Source: CAYGLF01 sp964350945 (GTDB lineage Bacteria; Chlamydiota; Chlamydiia; Chlamydiales; JAAZZY01). From it: a stretch of DNA of 64,000 nt. The position numbers and the translations under genes were made by a program. Within the stretch, counting starts at the first letter, position 1. Each line of letters opens with the position of its first letter. Where the stretch lies: NCBI GenBank assembly GCA_964350945.1, contig CAYGLF010000002.1, positions 1 to 64,000 of the forward strand, read 5' to 3'. This document shows, one piece after another, positions 35,742 to 44,375 of this stretch. A model generated the notes under the pieces. The model saw only the letters and a list, made by a program, of their open reading frames with translations, was not told the origin of the DNA and did no database searches.

Positions 35742-38700
35742 CGCTTGCTCAGTATCCTTTAAAAGGTGCATCTCAAGGTATTCTTTTGAAATATTCTCCT
35801 TCACTAGATCAACAAGATGTTGATGATGAGTTAGAAAAATAACTTGCGTTTCGTTTGAAAACTCCTCTAAGACGCTCAAGCAGTTTTCTGCTCGTTGATC
35901 ATCAAAATTCACCAAAATATCATCTAAAATAAGAGGAAAAGATGCGCGACTCTTAATGGAAAGTTTCACAAAGGCAAGCTTTAGAGATAAAAATAACTGA
36001 TCCCGCGTCCCCTCACTGAGCTGATCAACCGTAATTTGATGCCCTCGATCATCAACACACACTAAAAAAGATTCTTTTTTTTCTAATAAGTTTAAATGAA
36101 TTTTTCTATAGCGACCCTGTGTCATTTTTTCAAAAAAAGACTCACAAATAAATAAAAGCTCTTTTTGGTGTTGCTTTTGAAAGTCCCAGGAGAGCTTTTC
36201 GAGATACAGCTTTGAAAACTTTCTAACTGTCAACTCCTCTACGAGATCTTCAAGCTCAAACTGAACTTGCTGTAGCCGTTGATCTATTGAAGCCACTTTT
36301 TCTGAATGAAGCCATTCATTCTCTTGATAGTTCAGGGCGCCTAAAGCTTCATGAATGGAAGAAATTTGATGATCAAAATCATTGAGATGCTTCTCGGCAT
36401 CTTTTTGTTTCATCTTAAACTCCTCAAATGAGAACCCTTGCCTAAAGGTTTCCAAAAGAAGTTGGAGTGGTAAAGAACAAGTTAATTTTAATGATCTTAT
36501 AGAATCTTGATAATTATCTTTTAGCGAATAATAATCTAAAGAGCACCTTACTTTCTTTTTCAGAATATTTGTAATTACAAAAGAAGATTCTCCCTCAACA
36601 TACTCTATTTTAGCATGTTGACAGACCTCAGATCTTCTAGAAGAAAGCTCTTCATTTTTATGGTTAATTATAGCTTTAATTTCATTAATTTTCCCCTGTA
36701 AAAGGTGATAACTTTCGTAGGTTTGGAGGAAATTTAAGATCTCAGAAGGTTGAGGAGGAATATGAACTTTGAGTAAACTAGTTAGTTGACCCCACTGTTT
36801 CACAAATTGATCATATTTTTTCTCTTCCAACTCATTTTTAATCGTCAAAGCTTCAACCTGTGTCTGCATCACTTGTTCTTGATGGTGTAAATTAAGCCAT
36901 GAGGTGTTGAGCTTCTCTTTCGACTCTAGCTCCTGTTGAATTTTAGTAGGCTTATTTATTATAATCTTTTGAGTAAATCCACCTCCATAAACAGAGTCTA
37001 GATAAACACCCAAATCATTAATCTCTAGCTTTTGATTTTTTAAGACCAAATCCTGAGCCTTTAGATCACAAACACAGTCTGAGAAGTTTAGTATCTTTTC
37101 ATAATCCTGAAGACTTACTGAAGATCCAAAAAGATTCAAAGGGTCAACATGCTTTTTAATTTGATTCCAAATCTTTTTTTGTAAAGCGAGGGCACCTTCT
37201 TTCTTAGTTTTAAATAGATCAATTTTAGCTCTACAGTTTTCTAAATTTTTCTGTTTAAGCTCGAGGGCGGCTAATTTTGAAACCTGAGAAAAAAAGAGAT
37301 TTAGTTGCTCATCTTCTCGATCTACAACCTCTTGATATTTAGAAAATAGCGCCTGAATATTTTTCAATTCAGGAGGCTCCCAGGAGCTATTAGCTAGTTT
37401 CTTGAAAAGATTTTTTCTGGATTTTTTCAATTCTTGATAGGATTCTAGATCAAACCCTAGCTTTTTTTTATAAGATTTCAAAGAAATTAAATGTTCATTT
37501 TCTTCAACAGCCAACGACTGCAGCTGCAATGAAAAATCTTCTATTTCTTTTAATAGAGGTAAAAAATCGTCTTGATAATCTCTGACATGATGGATTTCAA
37601 AATTGAGGAGTGTGGTAAGATTTATGTTGTGATTCTGAAGAAACTTTTTTTTGATATTTTTGAAAGCTTGACTTTCTAATTCTTTTAATTCTTTAACTTT
37701 CAAAACTTTAAAATAATAACTTTCAACCTTACTGAAATTTTGTAATTGTTTAGAAAGATTTTTGCTGTAGCTCAAGCTAGAAAGTTTGGAACGCAAAGAG
37801 GCAATCTCTAACTTCAAATCGGAAATTTGAGATTTGAGCATCTTTAAAGCCTCATAAGAATCGTTTGTCTTTTGTGAGAGATCCAGCAGTTTGTTTTTTA
37901 CGCTTATCCAGCCAGGAATGGCTATTAGTGATTTTGTGTACTTTTCTAGCTGAAGCTTAATCGGGATTTGCCTTTCGACAAACCTGTCTCGTTCAATATT
38001 TAATTCTATTTTATTTTTTTCATACTCTTCTACATACTCAATAAAATTTACGTAACGGTCTAGTAGCTCCTTGCTTAAGATTTTTTGATCTTCAAAAGAG
38101 TTTAATGATTCTGCCATTTGTAAATTATCACAAATGCCCTGATAGTTTTTAGTGACACTGGTTAAGAGATCTACTTGACGTAAGATTTTTTGACGCTCAT
38201 TTCTAAGTGTTTGCTCTTGAATTTGTAAATTTTTTTTATCGTTCTGTAAACCTTCCCATTTACTATAAGAAATTAAAGAAGATTTTTTCTCTTCTTCTAA
38301 TTTTTTTAATTCTGCTATTTTTTGATTTAAACAAGGCTTGACACCCTTTGGTTTATAAAGGTTTTGAGTGTCATCTTCTATAAGCTTGATTACTTTCAAA
38401 AAGTTTTGAGTGCCACAAATTGTTGTGAATAGACTAATATCAAATCGTTTTATATTTTGAATAAGATCCTTGGAGCCCATTTTAAGACTTTCTTGGTTGA
38501 TGCAAAAGAGACCTCTAAATACCTCCTTGTCTAAATGAGGGACCAAATCTAGAAGCTGTGTATTTAGTTTTCTTGAAAGCTTAGAGTTTCTAAGTACTTG
38601 TAATATTTCTCCCTGCTTATTCTCAATCAATGCTTCTAGACAAAGATTTTTTGGAGGGTGGACAAAGGATTCTCTTGAAATATCCGACATCCCAAATAAA

Positions 38701-38843
38701 ACAGCATCGATAGCTCGTGTAAATGTAGATTTACCCGCCTCATTAGCACCCCATAATAAATGAAATCGCTTACGTGGATCAAAGACAATAGATTTATGTG
38801 AAAAATGAGCAAATGCTCTTAAGTCAAGCCTGAGAAACTTCAT
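35733..38843 (-). CDS. YhaN-like AAA ATPase (Rad50/SbcC-type)
   Basis: 1036 residues of ATPase head - long coiled coil - ATPase head. The N-terminal Walker A is WGANEAGKST (K38) in the YhaN/AAA_27 form; the C-terminal part has signature QLSEGTRDQLFLSLKLAF and Walker B FPLILDDILVNFDDQRA. The coiled coil spans about 170-900, and no CXXC zinc hook is obvious at its apex, which separates it from true SbcC. It starts 4 bp inside the end of the nuclease gene, so the pair is translationally coupled. Predicted role: ATP-driven partner of the YhaO-type nuclease in DNA repair or defence. Confidence 0.85.
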   Translation of the reverse strand: MKFLRLDLRAFAHFSHKSIVFDPRKRFHLLWGANEAGKSTFTRAIDAVLFGMSDISRESFVHPPKNLCLEALIENKQGEILQVLRNSKLSRKLNTQLLDLVPHLDKEVFRGLFCINQESLKMGSKDLIQNIKRFDISLFTTICGTQNFLKVIKLIEDDTQNLYKPKGVKPCLNQKIAELKKLEEEKKSSLISYSKWEGLQNDKKNLQIQEQTLRNERQKILRQVDLLTSVTKNYQGICDNLQMAESLNSFEDQKILSKELLDRYVNFIEYVEEYEKNKIELNIERDRFVERQIPIKLQLEKYTKSLIAIPGWISVKNKLLDLSQKTNDSYEALKMLKSQISDLKLEIASLRSKLSSLSYSKNLSKQLQNFSKVESYYFKVLKVKELKELESQAFKNIKKKFLQNHNINLTTLLNFEIHHVRDYQDDFLPLLKEIEDFSLQLQSLAVEENEHLISLKSYKKKLGFDLESYQELKKSRKNLFKKLANSSWEPPELKNIQALFSKYQEVVDREDEQLNLFFSQVSKLAALELKQKNLENCRAKIDLFKTKKEGALALQKKIWNQIKKHVDPLNLFGSSVSLQDYEKILNFSDCVCDLKAQDLVLKNQKLEINDLGVYLDSVYGGGFTQKIIINKPTKIQQELESKEKLNTSWLNLHHQEQVMQTQVEALTIKNELEEKKYDQFVKQWGQLTSLLKVHIPPQPSEILNFLQTYESYHLLQGKINEIKAIINHKNEELSSRRSEVCQHAKIEYVEGESSFVITNILKKKVRCSLDYYSLKDNYQDSIRSLKLTCSLPLQLLLETFRQGFSFEEFKMKQKDAEKHLNDFDHQISSIHEALGALNYQENEWLHSEKVASIDQRLQQVQFELEDLVEELTVRKFSKLYLEKLSWDFQKQHQKELLFICESFFEKMTQGRYRKIHLNLLEKKESFLVCVDDRGHQITVDQLSEGTRDQLFLSLKLAFVKLSIKSRASFPLILDDILVNFDDQRAENCLSVLEEFSNETQVIFLTHHQHLVDLVKENISKEYLEMHLLKDTEQALV

Positions 38844-40075
38844 GAAATAACCTCTTCAAACTTTTGTCTTAAATAAGCTAAAATTTTCACATTCGCTTCT
38901 TTTTTTCGAAAACTATAATTCAGCTCCTTCCAAATATCATCTGGAAGCGTTTTTTCATAGAGCTGACTTTTAAGCTCTTTGAGCTCATTGTGTAATAGAT
39001 CTCTCTCCAGCTCTTTACCCAGTGAGTCCTCAACAAGGTTCCATATAGGACCCAAATCCTTGCTATTAGATTCAACAACTTCTGTGCAATCGATGATTTT
39101 TTCGATATAAATCTCTTGTTCAAACGCTTCTTCTTGCCAGCAGTAAAGTGTATTTCTCCAGTGCTCTTTATGTAGAAAAATTGTCTCCTTTAAATGAAAT
39201 TGGCCAGTGAATACATATCTAAAAATATACCTTTGATCACTGAAAGTTGAGGCAGCAATTTTTTTCTCAAGACTCTTTAAAAAGAGCTCTTTGAAACTCT
39301 TCTCATCCTTAATACCCGAAACTTCTATCTCAAGAATTTCCCATTGGGGTCCATTTTGTGGTTTAAAAGTAACTGTTTCAACCTGTTGGTTTTCACATTC
39401 GACCAAATAATAACCCTTAACTCCTGATTCTCCAGTATACCTTCCCTGAAGGACCCCACTGTAGACCATCCAGGGGGTTTTTAATAGAATTTGAGGGGTG
39501 TGCAGGTGTCCTAGCGCCCAATAATCATATTCCTTCTTCTTGATAGATTCTAAGTGGTAAGGGGCATAGGGATCTTCACCATTTTTTCTATCCCCACTGG
39601 TGTGTAAAAGCCCTATATTTAAATATCCCGGCAAAGCTTGGGGGTACTCTTTTGCTAAGTCGTCCTCAATATGGTAATGCGCATAGCTTTGCCCATGAAT
39701 AGCAACCTTTAAATCTTCATTAAGAATAGTTTGACTTTGAGTGTGGTCAAATATATGTAGGTGAGGGGGGAATGGAAGTTTTTTTGTGAGCCTATTGGTA
39801 GCATCATGATTGCCTTTTATATAGTAGATAGGACAACAAACTCTCTTAATTTCTTGGATAAAAAAAAGACCTAAGCTGTAGTCTTCCCAGTCTTTATCGA
39901 ATAGATCTCCCGCAATAACAATAAAATCAACTTTCTCTAAAATGGCAACATCTAAAAGTTTGCTAAAGGCCTCTTTAACTTCATGAGAAATAGAAAGTGG
40001 CTTTTGCCCATGAAAGCTTTTGATCGCTGAGGCTCTACTATCTAAATGGATATCTGCTGTATGAATAAATTTCAT
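38840..40075 (-). CDS. YhaO-like Mre11/SbcD-family phosphoesterase
   Basis: 411 residues starting MKFIHTADIHLDS, a calcineurin-like metallophosphoesterase with the metal motifs DIHLDS, IAGDLFDKDW, IKGNHDA, GLLHTSGDRKNG and YDYWALGHLHTPQ. The block HGQSYAHYHIEDDLAKEYPQ is typical of YhaO rather than SbcD. The C-terminal 120 residues are a capping/partner-binding helical region. It is the first gene of a two-gene operon with the YhaN-like ATPase, forming a Mre11-Rad50-type complex. Confidence 0.88.
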   Translation of the reverse strand: MKFIHTADIHLDSRASAIKSFHGQKPLSISHEVKEAFSKLLDVAILEKVDFIVIAGDLFDKDWEDYSLGLFFIQEIKRVCCPIYYIKGNHDATNRLTKKLPFPPHLHIFDHTQSQTILNEDLKVAIHGQSYAHYHIEDDLAKEYPQALPGYLNIGLLHTSGDRKNGEDPYAPYHLESIKKKEYDYWALGHLHTPQILLKTPWMVYSGVLQGRYTGESGVKGYYLVECENQQVETVTFKPQNGPQWEILEIEVSGIKDEKSFKELFLKSLEKKIAASTFSDQRYIFRYVFTGQFHLKETIFLHKEHWRNTLYCWQEEAFEQEIYIEKIIDCTEVVESNSKDLGPIWNLVEDSLGKELERDLLHNELKELKSQLYEKTLPDDIWKELNYSFRKKEANVKILAYLRQKFEEVIS

Positions 40076-40154
40076 ATAATTTTTTGAAGATTCGTGTTAT
40101 GTAAAAAATATATGTTTTTAAAAACTGTGAGTCAACAGCTTTAAGGAGTTCTTT

Positions 40155-41909
40155 ATGAAATTTGATGAAACAACACAAAAAAACCTAGATCAATGGCTCC
40201 AGGGAGAATACTCCCAAGAAAGTAAGGATACAATAAAAAAACTACTGGAAAGTCACCCAGAGAAAATTGTAGATGCCTTCTATACCCGAATGGCTTTTGG
40301 AACAGGTGGGCTACGTGGGATTATGGGACCGGGTACCAACCGGATGAATGAGTACACATTAGGAGCCGCCACCCAGGGCCTTGCGAACTATATCAATCAG
40401 CAGGAAACCAAAAACCCTCACAGCGTCTTAATTGGTCATGATAGCCGGAACAACTCGGCGTTTTTTGCTGAAATTGCTGCTAAAATTTTTGCAGCAAACA
40501 ATATTCGTGTTTATCTCTATGAGGAGATGAGACCGGTCCCTATGGTTTCATTTGGTTGCCGCCACCAAAAGTGCATTGCGGCTGTTATGATTACAGCCTC
40601 ACACAATCCCCCAGAGTATAACGGCTACAAAGTCTATTGGGAGGATGGAGCTCAAGTTCTTCCTCCTCACGACGAAGGCATTATTAAAGAAGTCTACAAA
40701 ATAGAAACCCCAAATCAAGTTAAATGCCTTAATGACATGGACTCCCCACTTATCCACACGATCAAAGAAACCATGGATAGAAGCTATCTTGACACCGTTA
40801 GAACACTTCAGTTTTATCCAGAAGAGAATAAAATAAAGGGAGACCAGCTTAAGGTTGTCTATACGGCCTTGCACGGCTCAGGAATTACTATGGTTCCAAA
40901 AATTTTGGCTGACTGGGGGTTTTCTTCCACCCACCTTGTTAAGGAGCAGGCAATTCCAGATGGAAACTTCCCCACAGTTGAAAAACCAAACCCAGAAGAA
41001 GAAAAAGCAATGAAAATGGGCATTCACCAACTTTTGAGTGAGCAGGGAGATTTATTGATAGGAACAGACCCAGACTGTGATCGAATCGGGGCCGCTGTCC
41101 TTCACAATTGTAAAGCAGCTTTACTTACTGGGAATGAAATTGCAAGTCTTTGCATGCATCATATCTGTGAGGCTTTAGCAAGCAAAAACAAAATGCCTGA
41201 AAATGCAGCCTTTGTAAAAACCATTGTAACCACAGAGCTTATCAAGGCAATTGCAGATGCTTATCAAAAGCCCTGCTTCAACGTTCTTACCGGCTTTAAA
41301 TATATTGGACAACTGATCAAAGAGTGGGAGCAAACAACCCCTCCCAAACAAACTTATCTATTTGGAGGAGAAGAATCTTACGGTTACCTGTTAGGAACTC
41401 ATTCAAGAGATAAAGACGCCATCATTATGGCCGCTCTAATCTGTGAGGTTGCCCTTCATGCAAAACTGCACGGAAAAACCCTGATAGACCTCCTCAAAGA
41501 AGTTTATAAAAAATATGGAGTCTTTAGAGAAAAGCTGGTTTCTGTTGTTTACCCTGATACGAAGGAAACGCGAGAAAAGATTAAAAAACTCATGGACACC
41601 TTGAGAAAATCTCCACCTAAATCGTTTGGAAACCTTGCAGTAAGAAGCTTAGAAGATTACCAAAATTCAACAAAAACAGACCTAGCAACAGGAAATCAAG
41701 AGTCGATTCCTCTTCCAGAGTCCAACGTCCTTCTCTTCTGGTTAGAGGATGGCAGTAAGCTGGTAATTCGCCCTTCAGGTACAGAGCCAAAGATAAAAAT
41801 ATACTGTGGGGTAGAACAAAAAAATCAAACAGATGTTGAAAAAGCTATTAAAGAACTGGATGGGAAACTAATTCGTCTTACTGATGATTTAAAAAGGCTT
41901 CTTGCATAA
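40155..41909 (+). CDS. Phosphohexomutase (phosphoglucomutase/phosphomannomutase)
   Basis: 584 residues of the alpha-D-phosphohexomutase superfamily. The active-site Ser149 is in TASHNPPEYNGYKVYW; the metal loop is GTDPDCDRIGAA; the sugar-binding motif GGEESYGYL; and the phosphate-binding RPSGTEPKIKIY near the end. The length and N-terminus fit the PGM2/YbbT-like branch that converts glucose-1-P to glucose-6-P, or mannose/glucosamine equivalents. AAGGAG precedes the ATG. The stop is followed immediately by the parS-like palindrome. Confidence 0.93.
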   Translation: MKFDETTQKNLDQWLQGEYSQESKDTIKKLLESHPEKIVDAFYTRMAFGTGGLRGIMGPGTNRMNEYTLGAATQGLANYINQQETKNPHSVLIGHDSRNNSAFFAEIAAKIFAANNIRVYLYEEMRPVPMVSFGCRHQKCIAAVMITASHNPPEYNGYKVYWEDGAQVLPPHDEGIIKEVYKIETPNQVKCLNDMDSPLIHTIKETMDRSYLDTVRTLQFYPEENKIKGDQLKVVYTALHGSGITMVPKILADWGFSSTHLVKEQAIPDGNFPTVEKPNPEEEKAMKMGIHQLLSEQGDLLIGTDPDCDRIGAAVLHNCKAALLTGNEIASLCMHHICEALASKNKMPENAAFVKTIVTTELIKAIADAYQKPCFNVLTGFKYIGQLIKEWEQTTPPKQTYLFGGEESYGYLLGTHSRDKDAIIMAALICEVALHAKLHGKTLIDLLKEVYKKYGVFREKLVSVVYPDTKETREKIKKLMDTLRKSPPKSFGNLAVRSLEDYQNSTKTDLATGNQESIPLPESNVLLFWLEDGSKLVIRPSGTEPKIKIYCGVEQKNQTDVEKAIKELDGKLIRLTDDLKRLLA

Positions 41910-41910
41910 A

Positions 41911-41926
41911 TGTTCCACGTGGAACT
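41911..41926. promoter_or_regulatory. parS-type ParB-binding site
   Basis: TGTTCCACGTGGAACT contains the perfect 14-bp palindrome GTTCCACGTGGAAC, matching the bacterial parS consensus (TGTTNCACGTGAAACA) and the Pseudomonas form TGTTCCACGTGGAAC(A/C). It fills the 17-bp gap between two convergent genes, where a ParB spreading site would not disturb coding sequence. Other CACGTG sites in the window do not have the flanking arms. It lies about 4 kb from the DnaA-box cluster, as expected of an origin-proximal centromere. Confidence 0.85.
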
Positions 41927-42295
41927 TTAAGCAAGAGCAAAGTCCTTGTCTTCTAAATCAATATCTTGACGATGCTTGGAAATTTCAGAATGAAACTGAA
42001 GTAATGTTAGAGCGAATTTTTCAGGACACATACTTGAAAAGTCGAATTTACGCGCAATAATTATTTGCTGGTTTTTAGGATCAATAGTCAGGTTGTTAGA
42101 CCTAAGGTATGAATGACAGCTTCTAATAAGGCTTTTAAAGCAAGGGGCGTTTTGCCCCATAAAGGTCATCAAGGTAAGCTTTTTTCCTTCTTCAGAAAGC
42201 TCAAGATAACAATCAAAACTTTTTAGGTTAAGGTTGCAGCTCTTCTTCAAAACCAAATCGTAAAAAGTTCCCCTAAAATCATCTAACATACTCAT
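41927..42295 (-). CDS. Small hypothetical protein, possible secretion-chaperone-like
   Basis: 122 residues, alpha-beta-beta-alpha in feel (MLDDFRGTFYDLV ... LTLMTFMGQ ... IIIARKFDF ... LTLLQFHSEIS), slightly acidic at the end. The size and pattern would fit a class I type III secretion chaperone, but no signature proves it. The gene ends right after the parS site, convergent with the phosphohexomutase, and precedes ung on the same strand with a 71-bp gap. Confidence 0.45.
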   Translation of the reverse strand: MSMLDDFRGTFYDLVLKKSCNLNLKSFDCYLELSEEGKKLTLMTFMGQNAPCFKSLIRSCHSYLRSNNLTIDPKNQQIIIARKFDFSSMCPEKFALTLLQFHSEISKHRQDIDLEDKDFALA

Positions 42296-42366
42296 AACTT
42301 GTTCTCCTTATTCACTAATTATAGCAACAAAGTATTAAGAACAAATAAAAGGGTTGGTTAAAAAAA

Positions 42367-43083
42367 TCATTTAACAGACCAATCTATTGGATTTAGTCCA
42401 TTTTTCTCCAAAAACTCATTTGCTTTAGTAAAATGCCGAGCCCCTAAAAAACCATTATAAGCTGAAAAAGGAGAAGGGTGTGTGGTTTGTAAGACAAGAT
42501 GTCTCTCCAAGACCTTTTGGTTTAGCAGATGAAGGCACTTTTCCTGAGCAGATTTCCCCCATAGCATGAATACAACCGGGTGGTCTAGAGAAGCGACTTC
42601 TTTAATAACCGCATCTGTAAAGGTCTCCCACCCTTGTCCGTAGTGCGACTTTGGAAGGCCTCTTTGAACGGTTAGCGTCGCATTTAACAATAAAACCCCC
42701 TGGTGAGCCCAAGAGAGCAAGCACCCATGCCCAGGAGCTTGGATGTGTAAATCGGTCATAATCTCTTTAAAAATATTTTTTAACGAGGGCGGGGGCTTTA
42801 CCCCCTGGCAAACACTAAAGCTTAACCCGTGGGCTTGACCACAGCCATGATAAGGATCTTGCCCCAAAATAACGACACGAACCTCTGGGAAAGGGGTTTG
42901 CATAAACGCGTTAAATATCATACTTTTAGGAGGATAAACAACTGACCCTATTTCCTGTTCATGCTTCAAAAAGGATAAAAGGGAGCTGAAATATTCTTTT
43001 TCAGCCTCTTTTTGAAAAAAGGGTCGCCAGCTAGGATGACAAAGAGCTTCTATAGAGTCTGAAAAATAGGCAAGTTGGTTCAT
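42367..43083 (-). CDS. ung: Uracil-DNA glycosylase
   Basis: 238 residues of family 1 UDG. The catalytic water-activating Asp76 is in ILGQDPYHG; substrate-binding GLSFSVCQGVKPPPSLKNIF follows; the C-terminal catalytic His is in TTHPSPFSAYNGFLGARHF; and VVFMLWGKSAQEK supplies the uracil-contact Asn-equivalent region. It removes uracil from DNA to start base-excision repair. The length is normal, with the full family signature set. Confidence 0.97.
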   Translation of the reverse strand: MNQLAYFSDSIEALCHPSWRPFFQKEAEKEYFSSLLSFLKHEQEIGSVVYPPKSMIFNAFMQTPFPEVRVVILGQDPYHGCGQAHGLSFSVCQGVKPPPSLKNIFKEIMTDLHIQAPGHGCLLSWAHQGVLLLNATLTVQRGLPKSHYGQGWETFTDAVIKEVASLDHPVVFMLWGKSAQEKCLHLLNQKVLERHLVLQTTHPSPFSAYNGFLGARHFTKANEFLEKNGLNPIDWSVK

Positions 43084-43246
43084 TGTAAAAAAAATTATTT
43101 AATTAAAGTGAATATTATAGACACATCTTCTGTTTTTAGAATACTAATATACCTTCAATCTGCAGAAAAATCTTTATAACAAATTAACATTAAAGACCTA
43201 TAAATAAAGCTCAAACGGTAAATATTAATAAACGAGGAGAATTTCA

Positions 43247-43591
43247 GTGCCAAGCATTCCATCCAACAACAACTCATCACCTTTATCCCTAGTTGATGAA
43301 ACATTGGTCAATATCAAAAAATCATCAGCAATAGGGGTAGTCGTAGGAGCTACGGCAGCCTTAGCTCTTACAGTATCGGCTGTTTCAAGTATTATTACAT
43401 GTCATTTAGAACAGGGCTCTTTCCAAAGCCACTCAGCTTTTGAGCGTGGTTTGTACGACTGTTCGGGACCATCATACTATGAAAGTAGATCACTGGTTAT
43501 CAGTACAGCTTACAACACAACACTGTGTCTATTTGGCGTAAAAACAGCGTACATGATGGTGCGAGAGTCTCTAAGCACCCTTAATTCATAG
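43247..43591 (+). CDS. Small membrane-protein candidate
   Basis: 114 residues beginning at a GTG with a strong GAGGAG site 7 bp upstream. Two hydrophobic segments (about 28-50 and 84-105) flank a loop with Cys and aromatic residues. This somewhat resembles the two-helix layout of chlamydial inclusion-membrane (Inc) proteins, but the helices are not closely spaced as in the usual bilobed Inc domain. No family recognised. It is followed by a perfect bidirectional terminator. Confidence 0.5.
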   Translation: MPSIPSNNNSSPLSLVDETLVNIKKSSAIGVVVGATAALALTVSAVSSIITCHLEQGSFQSHSAFERGLYDCSGPSYYESRSLVISTAYNTTLCLFGVKTAYMMVRESLSTLNS

Positions 43592-43629
43592 CATGCTCGA
43601 ATTTAAAAACTCTGACGATGGAACTGACA

Positions 43630-43661
43630 AAAAGTAAGAGGCCTGACCGCCTCTTACTTTT
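43630..43661. terminator. Bidirectional intrinsic terminator
   Basis: A perfect 13-bp inverted repeat (43630-43642 and 43649-43661, 6-nt loop CTGACC) has A runs on the left and T runs on the right, so it works as a hairpin plus T tract on both strands. It serves the converging genes at 43247-43591 and 43673-44218. Confidence 0.88.
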
Positions 43662-43672
43662 ATTACCAAAGC

Positions 43673-44218
43673 TTATTTTTGGTTAAAAAAGCTAAATGTC
43701 CTAGAAGCTAGAGGCAATGCCACAGCAAATTTAACAGCAGAGTCACCAATAAACAACTTAGCTGCAATTGATCCAATAACTGTAACTTGAGCTAGTTTAA
43801 ATAAATCTGCCTGTTGTTTGTTGGCCTCAACAGAAGGTCGATGAGATGAATCGTTAGCAACTTTCTCATCACCCTCATCATCTTGAACATCTACAGCCAC
43901 TGAAGAGTCATGACAAATCTCACACTCCTCACCTAAAGTAGCTTCTTTCATAGATGCATTGTAACTTAACAAAACAGCTGAGCCTAAAGTAGCCACCAAA
44001 GGAGAGACGCCGTAGCTTGCAGCACCTAAAGCAGCAAAAGTAGACGCGGTAAACGAAATTTCTCCACCATCATCAAAAAAGTACTCGGCAGCAAGATCTG
44101 CAACATCTGCGATATTTTCTGAAATAGAGAGAAAAGCTTCATTGGCTTTTGTACCTATTTCGTGAAGTGCCTGGGCAATTGGGACAAGGTTTAGCTTTAC
44201 ATCAAAATCTGAACTCAT
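43673..44218 (-). CDS. Hypothetical membrane-associated protein
   Basis: 181 residues with two hydrophobic, Ala/Gly-rich stretches (about 55-90, FTASTFAALGAASYGVSPLV and following; about 142-172). Between them is a short acidic loop (DVQDDEGDEKVAND) that contains one Cys-x-x-Cys (CEIC). The N-terminus is amphipathic. No family recognised. Together with the gene at 43247 it looks like a lineage-specific membrane or Inc-like candidate. A clear SD-like GGAGG lies upstream on the minus strand. Confidence 0.5.
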   Translation of the reverse strand: MSSDFDVKLNLVPIAQALHEIGTKANEAFLSISENIADVADLAAEYFFDDGGEISFTASTFAALGAASYGVSPLVATLGSAVLLSYNASMKEATLGEECEICHDSSVAVDVQDDEGDEKVANDSSHRPSVEANKQQADLFKLAQVTVIGSIAAKLFIGDSAVKFAVALPLASRTFSFFNQK

Positions 44219-44375
44219 TTTTTTCCTCCGTTTTTTTTGATAAGGGAGAATAACAGATGTGTTAAAAAATTGTTAAGAAATTATTCTAGATTCTGTTTTT
44301 TTACTTTATGGCTTCCGTTTATTTTTTTTTTAGTCTAAAGTTTGCAGTTAAATACCGTGTCGTGATGAAGTTAAT

